Shown here in pieces: positions 53,020 to 61,219 of a stretch of 64,000 bases of DNA. The notes beneath the pieces were generated by a model that was not told where the DNA came from, did no database searches, and saw only the letters and a program-made list of their open reading frames with translations. The translations under genes were made by a program, and so were the position numbers. Each line of letters begins with the position of its first letter. Within the stretch, counting starts at the first letter, position 1. This DNA is from Verrucomicrobiota bacterium (GTDB lineage Bacteria; Verrucomicrobiota; Verrucomicrobiia; Opitutales; Opitutaceae), in the NCBI GenBank assembly GCA_016235555.1, contig JACRKC010000067.1, positions 1 through 64,000 on the forward strand, written 5' to 3'.

Positions 53020-53847
53020 ATGAGAACAATCCAGAAGCAGTCGCACCGTCGCGGTTGGCTCTTTGGTAGGGCGAACCTTGGAGGGAGCAGCTCAGGCGCG
53101 ATCATTCTCTGCCTCGCCGTGATTGCGGCTGACCTTCGGTGTCAAGAGCCAGCACCGGAGCGAATTTCAAACACGGTCGTGGATTTCGCGATTCGACGAG
53201 AAGTGGGGCTTCCGTTGCTACCAGGGTTTACCGTGGTGTTTACCGCTGACGGTCTGGTCCACTCCGTCGGCACGGGCAAAGTCGCGGGATCGTTAGGCCA
53301 GCCAAGTCCGTATTCCTGGCGCAAGACCGGCCCGACGACAGCGTCATATTCCGTCGACGGCGAACCCGAGCGTGTCGTCACTTTCGGGAGCAATGGAGTC
53401 GGAAGCTTCGTGACGAACCTCGGCACCAACCTGATGACGATAACGCCGTTTCCAACGCGGTCCGAGGCGCCGGTGCGCAACGGCTCGACCCGGCTGATGT
53501 TGGCTGCTGGTCAGGCTTCCATGATGGGATTCGTCGTGGGCGGAGCGATGCCCCGTCGCATGTTGGTGCGGGCGATAGGGCCCTCACTGGCGCAATTTGG
53601 GGTTGCGAATCCAGCGACGAATCCGGTGCTGACCGTGCAGCGGGGCAACGCGGTGCTGGCCACGAACAGCGGTTGGGGCGGATCGACTGCAATTGCTGCT
53701 GTCTTCACTGCGGTGCGTGCTTTTTCGCTACCAGCTGCGAGTCGGGATTGTGCTCTCGTGCTCACATTGCCGGCAGGAGCCTATACGGCTCAAGTAACCG
53801 CAGAGACAGCGGGTGAAATTCTGATCGAAGTGTATTTTGTCGATTGA
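53020..53847 (+). CDS. Secreted protein with shared C-terminal domain, paralogue 1
   Basis: A 275-residue protein with a membrane-spanning or signal segment (GGSSSGAIILCLAVIAADLR), a short beta-rich region and the C-terminal domain TRLMLAAGQASMMGFVVGGA, MLVRAIGPSLAQFGVANPAT, AFSLPAASRDCALVLTLPAG, ending VYFVD. The same domain ends the next gene and the prophage protein at 22347-23228. Function unknown; domains like this occur at the ends of secreted proteins in this group. Confidence 0.75.
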   Translation: MRTIQKQSHRRGWLFGRANLGGSSSGAIILCLAVIAADLRCQEPAPERISNTVVDFAIRREVGLPLLPGFTVVFTADGLVHSVGTGKVAGSLGQPSPYSWRKTGPTTASYSVDGEPERVVTFGSNGVGSFVTNLGTNLMTITPFPTRSEAPVRNGSTRLMLAAGQASMMGFVVGGAMPRRMLVRAIGPSLAQFGVANPATNPVLTVQRGNAVLATNSGWGGSTAIAAVFTAVRAFSLPAASRDCALVLTLPAGAYTAQVTAETAGEILIEVYFVD

Positions 53848-53857
53848 ACTGTTTCCC

Positions 53858-54691
53858 ATGAGCGCGACTTCCATCCGACTCCTCGCGTGCAAGGCTCCGC
53901 CACAGCGGTTAATAGCGGTCGGATTGCTTGCGAGCATCTTGGCTACGCGAATGCACGCCCAGGATCTCGCGCCAGATTCGATGGTGGATATGGGCTACTA
54001 TTTGCTCGCGACCAATCCGGGTTTCGATGGAAGCCGGTTTGGCCCTCGTGCGGGCATCCTGTCCGCCGACGGAAGACGCACTTCGATCACCGTGTTCGGT
54101 GGGCCAGAATTTACCGGCGTCGCCAGCTATGAATGGAACAAGACCGGACCTGATACCGGCACGCTCACACTGACGAGGGCCGGCGCGAGTTCCCGACTGG
54201 ACATTACGTTCACCGTTTCGGGTGAGGGCACATACCGGGAGCTGATCGCGGGAAGCACGACGGTGGCGACGGGGCGAGTTTTTGTCGGTCCGCTTCCGCG
54301 TGATCCGACGCCGCCGCTGTTTAATCTCTCGACCCGCACGATGTTGGTCGCGGGTCAGCCGGTGACGATGGGATTTGTCGTTGATGGCGAGAAGCCCCGG
54401 CGGGTGCTCGTGCGCGCGGTCGGGCCGACGCTGGCGCAGTTTGGTGTCGCGACCCCAGCGGCGAATCCGACGCTCACGGTGTTCAAGAACTCGGCGCAGG
54501 TGGCTGCGAATGCCGCCTGGGGCGGCGCCCCGAGCCTGGCGTCGGTCTTCGCCACGGTCGGCGCGTTTGCGCTGCCGGCGAACAGCCGCGATTGCGCATT
54601 GCTGCTCACGCTCGAACCCGGTGCCTACACCGCGCAGGTGCGCGGCGAAGCCGGCAGCGAGGTGTTGGTCGAAGTGTATTTCGTCGATTGA
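53858..54691 (+). CDS. Secreted protein with shared C-terminal domain, paralogue 2
   Basis: A 277-residue paralogue of the preceding gene, ten bases downstream. Signal segment (LLACKAPPQRLIAVGLLASI), a beta region (WNKTGPDTGTLTLTRAGASS) and a C-terminal domain nearly identical in layout (TRTMLVAGQPVTMGFVVDGE, VLVRAVGPTLAQFGVATPAA, ending VYFVD). The pair probably arose by tandem duplication. Function unknown. Confidence 0.75.
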   Translation: MSATSIRLLACKAPPQRLIAVGLLASILATRMHAQDLAPDSMVDMGYYLLATNPGFDGSRFGPRAGILSADGRRTSITVFGGPEFTGVASYEWNKTGPDTGTLTLTRAGASSRLDITFTVSGEGTYRELIAGSTTVATGRVFVGPLPRDPTPPLFNLSTRTMLVAGQPVTMGFVVDGEKPRRVLVRAVGPTLAQFGVATPAANPTLTVFKNSAQVAANAAWGGAPSLASVFATVGAFALPANSRDCALLLTLEPGAYTAQVRGEAGSEVLVEVYFVD

Positions 54692-54699
54692 CGAGCTTC

Positions 54700-54782
54700 G
54701 ACCGACCGGCGCCTTGATGCCCGTGACCTGAGCGACCTTACGGCCGGAAGAGATTTTGCCATCCGGCCGCGTGTGCGCCCGG
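54700..54782 (-). pseudogene. Decayed fragment of an exported methyltransferase gene
   Basis: On the minus strand this reads RPDGKISSGRKVAQVTG, close to RDGIGKIYFGREIAQVMG in the intact gene at 55446-56168, and the DNA is alike over about 75 bases (ccggcgccttg, agattttgcc shared). It has no start, no SAM motif and small deletions, so it is a remnant of a related gene. Confidence 0.65.
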
Positions 54783-54842
54783 CGGGCGGAATGAAAGACC
54801 GGCGTCATTGACGGACTAAAATCCGACGTCATGCTCGCCGAC

Positions 54843-55094
54843 ATGACCAACCTGACCCTTCGCGTTCCGACCAAGTTGAAACGTGCTTTGGCGAGCGCAG
54901 GGCGGCGGCAGCGGCGCACGCAAAGCGACATCGCGCGGGAAGCGATTGCCGGGTTTTTGCACGGCCAGCGCGTGCGGACGCGCGACACGGGCGCGATTCC
55001 GATGCGCCCCGCCGGCTATTTCAATTTCGATGACGAGTTGACCGATCTGGCCAACCGGGCCGAGCCTTCGTTCACACTGGCGGATGAGAATTGA
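54843..55094 (+). CDS. Ribbon-helix-helix antitoxin
   Basis: An 83-residue protein with an RHH DNA-binding N-terminus (NLTLRVPTKLKRALASAG, RRTQSDIAREAIAGFL) and a C-terminal toxin-contacting tail (FNFDDELTDLANRAEPSFT). ATG 54843 places the beta-strand at the usual position; ATG 54831 is the alternative. It overlaps the toxin start by 11 bp and probably autoregulates the pair. Confidence 0.75.
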   Translation: MTNLTLRVPTKLKRALASAGRRQRRTQSDIAREAIAGFLHGQRVRTRDTGAIPMRPAGYFNFDDELTDLANRAEPSFTLADEN

Positions 55095-55425
55095 GCAGTG
55101 GGACATCGTTCGGTTTCGCATTGGGGCGTCGGATCGTGACCTGCATCCCGGGGTCGTGATTTCGGCACCCGAGTGGTGCGCCGACGACCGCAAGCTTCGC
55201 CTGAATGTGCTCGCTTGTTCAAAACGCGTTCCGGCCGAGGGAGCGCGAGCGCATCAAGTGCTTCTCAACGGCGCGGATGGACTTGAGTTTCCCAGCGTGT
55301 GCGGCTGCGAGTTCGTTCACGTGATTGCGCGTGACAGTGTCCACGAAACCATCGGGCGCGTGACTCCGGCGAGAAGGCGGGCGATCGGCAGAAAGCTCAA
55401 CGAAGTGCTGCGACTGCCGCTGTGA
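55084..55425 (+). CDS. MazF/PemK-like toxin
   Basis: A 113-residue toxin of the MazF type, a predicted mRNA endonuclease. It begins MRIEQWDIVRFRIGASDRDL with HPGVVISAPEWC, has a central VNVLACS-like strand (LRLNVLACSKRV), LEFPSVCGCEFVHVIARDSV, and GRVTPARRRAIGRKLNEVLR at the end. It overlaps the antitoxin gene, typical of type II modules. Confidence 0.78.
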   Translation: MRIEQWDIVRFRIGASDRDLHPGVVISAPEWCADDRKLRLNVLACSKRVPAEGARAHQVLLNGADGLEFPSVCGCEFVHVIARDSVHETIGRVTPARRRAIGRKLNEVLRLPL

Positions 55426-55445
55426 CCGGCTGGCGAGGTGGGGCG

Positions 55446-56168
55446 TTACGTTTTCCGAAACACGATGATATGCTGCTGGGGCAGCAGCGAGAGCGTGCGC
55501 TCGAAGGTCACGGGGTGGACGCTCATCTCCTTTTTCACCTGCGCCTCGGTCAGCTTGTGGAGCGGCTTGATGGGCACGGCGGGATCTTCGCCGCGGTATT
55601 CGACGAAGACGAGGCGGCCGCCGGGCTTGAGGGCGGCGATCATTGCACGCGCCATCTCAAATGGGAAATCGAACTCGTGGTAGACATCGACCACGAGGAT
55701 CGTGTCGATGCTCGCGGGTGGGAGTTTCGGGTCCTGCACGGTGCCGAGCACGGGGACGATGCGGTCGGCCACGCCGCGGCGTCGCATGTTGGCCATGAGC
55801 AGGTCGAGCATTTCCTGCTGGATTTCGATGGCGTGGATTCTGCCGGTGTCGCCGACTTTCTGCGCCATGCGCCACGAGAAATAGCCGGTGCCGGCGCCGA
55901 TGTCGGCGACGATCTCGCCGGGTTTGAGCGCGAGGGCTTCGAGGAGGAGATCGGTGCGCTCCTCGGCCTCGCGGGACGGGCGTTCGAGCCAGCCGGCGCC
56001 TTGGTGGCCCATCACCTGCGCGATTTCGCGGCCGAAGTAGATTTTGCCGATGCCGTCGCGCGTGCGGGGGCGGGTGGTGTAGGCGGCTTCGGGCGGACGC
56101 GCCGGATCGGCGGCGAAGGCGACGGTGACGGCAAGTGCGAGCGCAAGAATGGAACGGGCAGAACTCAT
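55446..56168 (-). CDS. Exported class I SAM-dependent methyltransferase
   Basis: A 240-residue protein with a signal peptide (MSSARSILALALAVTVAFAA) in front of a conserved linker (RDGIGKIYFGREIAQVMGHQ) and a Rossmann methyltransferase (motif I VADIGAGTGYFSW at 87-99, IHAIEIQQEMLDLL, TILVVDVYHEF). Such periplasm-directed members are known as uncharacterised secreted methyltransferases. ATG 56177 is an alternative start. A decayed relative is at 54700-54782. Confidence 0.82.
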   Translation of the reverse strand: MSSARSILALALAVTVAFAADPARPPEAAYTTRPRTRDGIGKIYFGREIAQVMGHQGAGWLERPSREAEERTDLLLEALALKPGEIVADIGAGTGYFSWRMAQKVGDTGRIHAIEIQQEMLDLLMANMRRRGVADRIVPVLGTVQDPKLPPASIDTILVVDVYHEFDFPFEMARAMIAALKPGGRLVFVEYRGEDPAVPIKPLHKLTEAQVKKEMSVHPVTFERTLSLLPQQHIIVFRKT

Positions 56169-56240
56169 GGGACGCATGGGCGGAGGAGGGGGCGGTCCAC
56201 GCAACCCGACGAATCAGCATTTGTCGAGAAGGTGGGCCGG

Positions 56241-56378
56241 GGTGTAACTCAAACCGAGGTCAGGGAATTGTAGCGGCGGTCTATGACCGCCGACCGTATA
56301 CCCTTGCCGCCACGACGGCGGTCATAGACCGCCGCTACAGCCGAGCAGCCGAGAACCGACATCAGTTTGAGTCACACC
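56241..56378. repeat. Palindromic intergenic repeat element, copy 2
   Basis: Same outer ends (ggtgtaactcaaaccgaggt and tcagtttgagtcacacc) and inner arms (tagcggcggtctatgaccgc) as 2-140. The rest of 56178-56504 is non-coding and nothing else was recognised. Confidence 0.8.
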
Positions 56379-56504
56379 CGGTGGGTCGGGCGCTCCGCGC
56401 ACGGCCTGGCGGGAGGTGAGTGGAAAGGCCGCGCACGGAGTGCACGGCTCACCCTTGGATCGAGGGCGCGGTGGAAATCGGGGAGTGGCGTGCGGTTGGT
56501 GCCG

Positions 56505-57305
56505 TCACTTTGTAGCCGCGAGCGTGACCAGCACCGGGCGATGGTCGGAGGCGACCGCCTCGGGGAGCACGGCGCTTGAGGCGATAGCCCAGCCAGACGG
56601 CGGGCGCAGGAGCACGAAGTCGATGCGTCGCGTGGGTTTTCCGGCCGGGATGGTGGGCGCTGGCGCGGGGGCGGAGGAGTCGGCGAAATGTTCGAGCAGC
56701 AGCTTCATCGTGCGGGAGTCGGGCACGGAGTTGAAATCGCCGACGAGCACGGTGGGGAGTGGATCGGTGGCGAAAAGCTCCACGAGTTTCCGGCCTTGCA
56801 ACCAGCGGTGATCGTCGTCGCGGTTGGCGTCGAGGTGCGTGCCGACGAAGCGGAAGGGTTTCATCCCCGGCGCGCGGACGATGGCGGCGAGGGCGATGCG
56901 CGGTTCACGTTTCGCCGGATTCGGCAGCGCGTGCACGGTGAACTCGTCGAGCGGCCAGCGGCTGAGCAGCGCCTGACCGTAGGCCCCGCCTTGGTAGTCC
57001 ATCGCTTTGCCGTAGTAGGCACGCAGGCCGGTGAGGCGGCCGAGTTCGGCGGCCTGATCGACGCCGTCGGTGCGCGTGGTCTTCTGGTCGACCTCTTGCA
57101 GGGCCACGAGGTCGGCGCCGGAGTCGGCGATGACCTTGGCGAGGCGCGGGAGGTCGAGGCGGGCGTCGACGCCCTCGCCGTGGTGGATGTTGTAGGAGAG
57201 CACGTGCAGGCTCGCGGTGGGTTCGGCGGCGAGAGCGAGGGGTGCGAAGGCACGGGCGAGGAGGAGCAGGCCGGCGGCGAAGATCGGGACGGGGCGGAGA
57301 TTCAT
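56505..57305 (-). CDS. Exported endonuclease/exonuclease/phosphatase family hydrolase
   Basis: A 266-residue EEP-family enzyme with a signal peptide (FAAGLLLLARAFAPLALAAE). VLSYNIHHGEG (Asn39), LVALQEVD (Glu at about 77), FVGTHLDANRDDDHR, LVGDFNSVPDS and SDHRPVLVTL are the five family motifs in order. Members act on phosphodiesters such as nucleic acids or lipids; the extracellular substrate is unknown. Confidence 0.85.
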   Translation of the reverse strand: MNLRPVPIFAAGLLLLARAFAPLALAAEPTASLHVLSYNIHHGEGVDARLDLPRLAKVIADSGADLVALQEVDQKTTRTDGVDQAAELGRLTGLRAYYGKAMDYQGGAYGQALLSRWPLDEFTVHALPNPAKREPRIALAAIVRAPGMKPFRFVGTHLDANRDDDHRWLQGRKLVELFATDPLPTVLVGDFNSVPDSRTMKLLLEHFADSSAPAPAPTIPAGKPTRRIDFVLLRPPSGWAIASSAVLPEAVASDHRPVLVTLAATK

Positions 57306-57328
57306 GGGGTGAGAATTGGATTCTGGAA

Positions 57329-57444
57329 GGTGGAGCGCGTTGACCCCAACGCGCTGGTTTGAAGGTGGGAGCGGGTTTACCCCGCGACTTGTCGGGGCGT
57401 AAAGCCCCTCCCACAAAAGCGCGTTGAGGGCAACGCGCTCCACC
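57329..57444. repeat. Nested palindromic intergenic repeat
   Basis: Outer arms ggtggagcgcgttg and caacgcgctccacc enclose an inner palindrome (gtgggagcgggtttacccc ... ggggcgtaaagcccctcccac, 57365-57413). The inner part matches the type at 8192-8254. Confidence 0.75.
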
Positions 57445-57468
57445 TCAAACGGAGGACGTGCGGTTCGC

Positions 57469-60400
57469 TCATTGCGGCTTGTGCGCGCCGCGGCCGGCGG
57501 CGGCGTCGCGCTCGGCGGCGCTGAGAGTGGCGTTGAATGTCGCGCCGAAGCCCACGGTTTGCCGATACGGATAACTGGCCCACGGGTCGCGACCGGCGAG
57601 GCGGGGATCCCCGGTTTTTTCGAGGTAGGTGTGGAGTTGCTGCCAGAGTTTCTCACGCGTGGCGGCGTGGGCGGGGCTGGTGGCGAGGTTGTTGATCTGG
57701 TCGGGATCGGCGCGCACATCGTAGAGTTCCTCGAGCGGGCGCTTGCCGTAGCAGAGGGCGAACTCGCGCGGGAAACGGCGCTGGTTGGCGGGGTCCTCCA
57801 TGAAGTCCTTGATCGGGGCACCGTCGACGTCGCCGTGGAACGTCTTGTTGGAGGAGACGAAGTCCGGCCCGCCGGTCGGCCAGCGGTCCGGGGCGAAGTT
57901 CCGGATGTAGAGAAAATCGCCGGTGCGGATCGCGCGCATCGGATAACCGGCGCCCTCGGGGCGGCACCATGTGTGGCGTTCCATGGCGGTGAAGGCGGCG
58001 GTGCGCGCCGGGTCGACACGACCGGTGGCGGAGGAGGCCAGGACATTGAGCAGGCTGCGGCCGGTGACGACGGCCGGCACGGGCAGGCCGGCAGCGGCGA
58101 GAAAGGTGGGTGCAAAGTCGACGTGGCTCACCAAGTCGTCGACGACGCGGCCGGCGGGAACACGGGCCGGCCAGCGGATGGCCAGCGGCATGCGCACGCC
58201 GGGATCGTAGAGCGTGGTCTTGGCGCGCGGAAACGGCATGCCGTTGTCGCTGGTGACGACGACCAACGTGTTGTCCAGTTCGCCGATGGCCTCGAGCTGA
58301 GCGAGCACGCGGGCGAGGTGAGTGTCGAACCAGTCGATCTCGTTGGCGTAGTCGAGGATGTCGCTGCGCACTTCCTCGGTGTCGGGCCAGTAGGGCGGCA
58401 CCGTGACGTCGGCGGTGCGTTTGCCGGCGCGGATGCCGGCGCCCTTTTCATAAACGCGATGCGGCTCGGTGGCGCCGAACCAGAAGAAGAACGGAGCGCC
58501 GGTCGGACGCGCCGCGAGAAAGTCGGCGAAGTTTGCGGCGTAATCGCGCGGGTCGATCGCGTCGTGGGGTTTCGGTGACACCAGCCGGGCGTTGAACTCG
58601 GGACCGATCGGGTGGCGGGTGAGGCCGCCGGCCTGCCAGTCGCCTGGGCCCCAGCCTTTGCCGGTGAAGCCGACGAAGTAGCCGGCGTCCGCGAGCGCAT
58701 GCGTGAACGGCGGGTAGTCCGGATGCAGCGTGCCGTAGAGCAGGCCGGCCTCACCGATCTGCCAGATGTGCCGGCCGGTAAGCACGGCGCTGCGCGAGGG
58801 GGTGCAGGACGGACTGGCGCAGAACGAATGGGTGAAACGCACGCCCTCGCGGGCGACGCGGTCGAAGGCCGGTGTGCGCACAAGATTGGAACCGGCGACG
58901 CCGGTGTGGGCCCAGGACTGGTCGTCGGTGATGGCGAAGAGGATGTTGGGGCGGCGGATGGCGGCGGTCGTCGGTGTAGCCGCCGAGGTGACGAGGCGGG
59001 CGGCGGCAGCGTCCGGCGTCGCGGCCTCCGGCCTCCTTACCGCCTGTCCTGAGCCCGTCGAAGGATCGGCCGCTACGGATCGGCCGGCAAAACGCGCGAG
59101 ATCGACGGCGATGGCGTCGATCTCATCGCTCGAGCGTTTGCCGGTGGTGGGCACGAAGCGGTTGAGCATCACGCTGAAGAGCAGGCGCTCGCCTCCCGCG
59201 CTGGTGACGTAGCCTGCGATCGACGTGGCGTAGCGGAGCGTGCCGGTCTTCGCGCGCACGTTGCCCTCGGCGAGGGTGCCCTTGAGACGGCGGCGCAGCG
59301 TGCCATCGACACCCGCAATCGGAAGCGATGCGGCGAACGCGGCCGCCTCGCGGTGCTTCGCCATGAACTGGAGCAGGGCGACGGTGGCGTTGGCGGTGAG
59401 GAGATTGTTGCGGGACAGGCCGGAGCCCTCGTCGAAACGCACCTCGTCGGCCGCGAGGTGGTTTTTCGTCAGAAAATCACGTAGGAGACGCAGCGCGGAA
59501 TCCTCGGCGGTCAGCAGGGCAGATGCGTCGGGGGCGCGGAATTTTTCGCCGAGGTGGCCGAAGATCAGATCCGTCTCGAGGTTCTGCGACGGCTTCATGA
59601 ACCCGGTGACGAGATCGCGCATCGGGGGCGACGTGATCTCGCCGAGCGGCACGCACGACGGAGTGACCGCGCTGGCGTCGGGCCAGCGGCGGCTGCGGGC
59701 CACGCCATCGGTGCGGATGCCGCGGCGGGCGAGCGCGTCCTTGAGCGCCGCGGCGAACCACTGGGCGGGACGTGGCACCGTGAGATCGACCAACTCCTCC
59801 TTGTCGCCGGCCGGGAGTTCGCCGGTGAGGTGGACGACGTTTTCGCCGAAGAGGCGCAGGGCGGAGACGCGTCGCGGCGTGCCCTTGGCGGTGGTGATCG
59901 TGCGGTTGTCGATCACGAGTCCGGTGTGCGGTTGGACGAACTCGATCCGGCAGGGCGGGCCGGCGGTCGCGGCGGGGGTGACCCGCAGCTCGGCGTAGTT
60001 ATCCTCGAGCGAGAGGGCGGAGATCTCCGCGCCGTAGTAGTCGTTGAGATCGTCGACGGTCCAACTTGAGCCGTTCGGGAGCGAGCGGAGCCAGGTGGCG
60101 TCGGCGACGATGTCGCCGGTGATGTGGCGCACGCCGGCTTTGGTGAGTGCGGCGACGAACGGCTCGAACGTGGACCAAAAATCCCGCTTGGCATCGCGGG
60201 CTTTCCAGCTCGGGTCGCCACGCCCGCTCACGATGAGATCGCCGCGGAGGGTGCCGGCGGCGTCGGGTTGGGCGGTGCCGAAGAGTGGAGTGACGATACG
60301 GTAGTCGCCGCCGACCTGATCGAGCGCGAGTGCGGCGGTGTAGAGTTTGCTGTTGGAGGCCGGGCTCAAGTAGCGGTCGGCGTGGTGTTCGAAGAGCACG

Positions 60401-60606
60401 CGACCGGTATCAAGCGAGGTCACCTTGACGCCCCAGGCGGCGCGGTTGAAACGGGGCTGGGTGACGTGGGCGGTGAGGTGGGTCCGCAGATCGTCCGCGG
60501 TGGTGAGAGGAGGCAGCTCCGGCGGCTCCGCGCCGAGCAGGCGAATCGAGATGAGGGCGAGCGCCAGAAACAGCGCAGGAACGGCGCGGCGAGGGAGGTG
60601 GGGCAT
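57469..60606 (-). CDS. Fused D-Ala-D-Ala carboxypeptidase (S13) and sulfatase
   Basis: A 1,045-residue fusion. Residues 1-25 are a signal peptide. The S13/PBP4-like part has SxxK at Ser84-Lys87 (PASNSKLYTAAL), SGLSRNN and KTG near 453. After a low-complexity linker (about 506-555) comes a sulfatase that starts RRPNILFAITDDQSWAHTG with the formylglycine motif CTPSR at Cys601 and LVVVTSDNGMPF. Bases 59043-59066 in the linker match a dispersed repeat. Both halves retain their catalytic motifs; the single long reading frame is uninterrupted. Confidence 0.85.
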   Translation of the reverse strand: MPHLPRRAVPALFLALALISIRLLGAEPPELPPLTTADDLRTHLTAHVTQPRFNRAAWGVKVTSLDTGRVLFEHHADRYLSPASNSKLYTAALALDQVGGDYRIVTPLFGTAQPDAAGTLRGDLIVSGRGDPSWKARDAKRDFWSTFEPFVAALTKAGVRHITGDIVADATWLRSLPNGSSWTVDDLNDYYGAEISALSLEDNYAELRVTPAATAGPPCRIEFVQPHTGLVIDNRTITTAKGTPRRVSALRLFGENVVHLTGELPAGDKEELVDLTVPRPAQWFAAALKDALARRGIRTDGVARSRRWPDASAVTPSCVPLGEITSPPMRDLVTGFMKPSQNLETDLIFGHLGEKFRAPDASALLTAEDSALRLLRDFLTKNHLAADEVRFDEGSGLSRNNLLTANATVALLQFMAKHREAAAFAASLPIAGVDGTLRRRLKGTLAEGNVRAKTGTLRYATSIAGYVTSAGGERLLFSVMLNRFVPTTGKRSSDEIDAIAVDLARFAGRSVAADPSTGSGQAVRRPEAATPDAAAARLVTSAATPTTAAIRRPNILFAITDDQSWAHTGVAGSNLVRTPAFDRVAREGVRFTHSFCASPSCTPSRSAVLTGRHIWQIGEAGLLYGTLHPDYPPFTHALADAGYFVGFTGKGWGPGDWQAGGLTRHPIGPEFNARLVSPKPHDAIDPRDYAANFADFLAARPTGAPFFFWFGATEPHRVYEKGAGIRAGKRTADVTVPPYWPDTEEVRSDILDYANEIDWFDTHLARVLAQLEAIGELDNTLVVVTSDNGMPFPRAKTTLYDPGVRMPLAIRWPARVPAGRVVDDLVSHVDFAPTFLAAAGLPVPAVVTGRSLLNVLASSATGRVDPARTAAFTAMERHTWCRPEGAGYPMRAIRTGDFLYIRNFAPDRWPTGGPDFVSSNKTFHGDVDGAPIKDFMEDPANQRRFPREFALCYGKRPLEELYDVRADPDQINNLATSPAHAATREKLWQQLHTYLEKTGDPRLAGRDPWASYPYRQTVGFGATFNATLSAAERDAAAGRGAHKPQ
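59043..59066. repeat. Dispersed ttcgac-g-ggctcagg repeat in the fusion linker
   Basis: The complement reads ccttcgacgggctcaggaca, a core that also occurs at 12183-12199 (ttcgacaggctcaggga) and is a widely dispersed bacterial repeat from memory. It encodes DPSTGSGQ in the linker. Confidence 0.7.
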
Positions 60607-60717
60607 GATCGAGGGTGGCGGCAGGATGGCGAAGGATGAGGCCGGTGCAAAGAATTCTCCTCGCCAAGTTCCAGGTGATTTCGCTCTGTCGTGCCTCGCT
60701 TATAACCACCACCCACC

Positions 60718-61107
60718 ATGAAAAAATTCATCTCACTGCTTGCGATTTCCGGCGTGCTGCTTGGCGCCGCTCCGATCCTCTCGGCGGCCGACTCGGCGCC
60801 GAAGTCGGTCATCCACATTGTCACGGTGGCCTTCAAGGAAGGCACCACGCCGGCGCAGATTCAGGCGGCGCTCGACGGCGTGCAAAAACTGCCCAGCCAA
60901 TACAAAGGCATCACGCGCGTCTGGACGAAGGCCGTCAAAGTTCAGAACCTGAGCGACGCGAAGGTGAAGAAGACCCACGTGATCGTGATGGAGTTCGCCA
61001 GTGAAAAGGCGCTCGCCGACTACAGCGGCAGCGACGCGCAGAAGGAGTGGTATAAGGTCTACGAAGGCATCCGCCAGCAGAGCACGACGTTTGACGTGAC
61101 CAACTGA
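60718..61107 (+). CDS. Secreted Dabb (stress-responsive A/B barrel) protein
   Basis: A 129-residue protein with a signal peptide (MKKFISLLAISGVLLGAAPI) and a Dabb ferredoxin-like domain (SVIHIVTVAFKEGTTPAQIQ, YKGITRVWTKAVKV, THVIVMEFASEKALADYSGS). Cytoplasmic relatives include plant stress proteins; secreted ones are uncharacterised. It is divergent from the fusion gene and ends at a strong terminator. Confidence 0.82.
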   Translation: MKKFISLLAISGVLLGAAPILSAADSAPKSVIHIVTVAFKEGTTPAQIQAALDGVQKLPSQYKGITRVWTKAVKVQNLSDAKVKKTHVIVMEFASEKALADYSGSDAQKEWYKVYEGIRQQSTTFDVTN

Positions 61108-61134
61108 CGGCAGGCCGTGTTGCCAAGGGATTCC

Positions 61135-61160
61135 GGGCCACCGAACGGTGGCCCTTTTTT
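61135..61160 (+). terminator. Intrinsic terminator after the Dabb gene
   Basis: The stem gggccacc (61135-61142) / ggtggccc (61147-61154) with loop gaac, followed by TTTTTT (61155-61160). It ends the Dabb transcript 28 bases after its stop. Confidence 0.88.
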
Positions 61161-61219
61161 GTGTCGTCATGGCCGACGCTCCGCTTGCGCCTCGCCCAAA
61201 ATCTCCGCTCACTTCCGAC

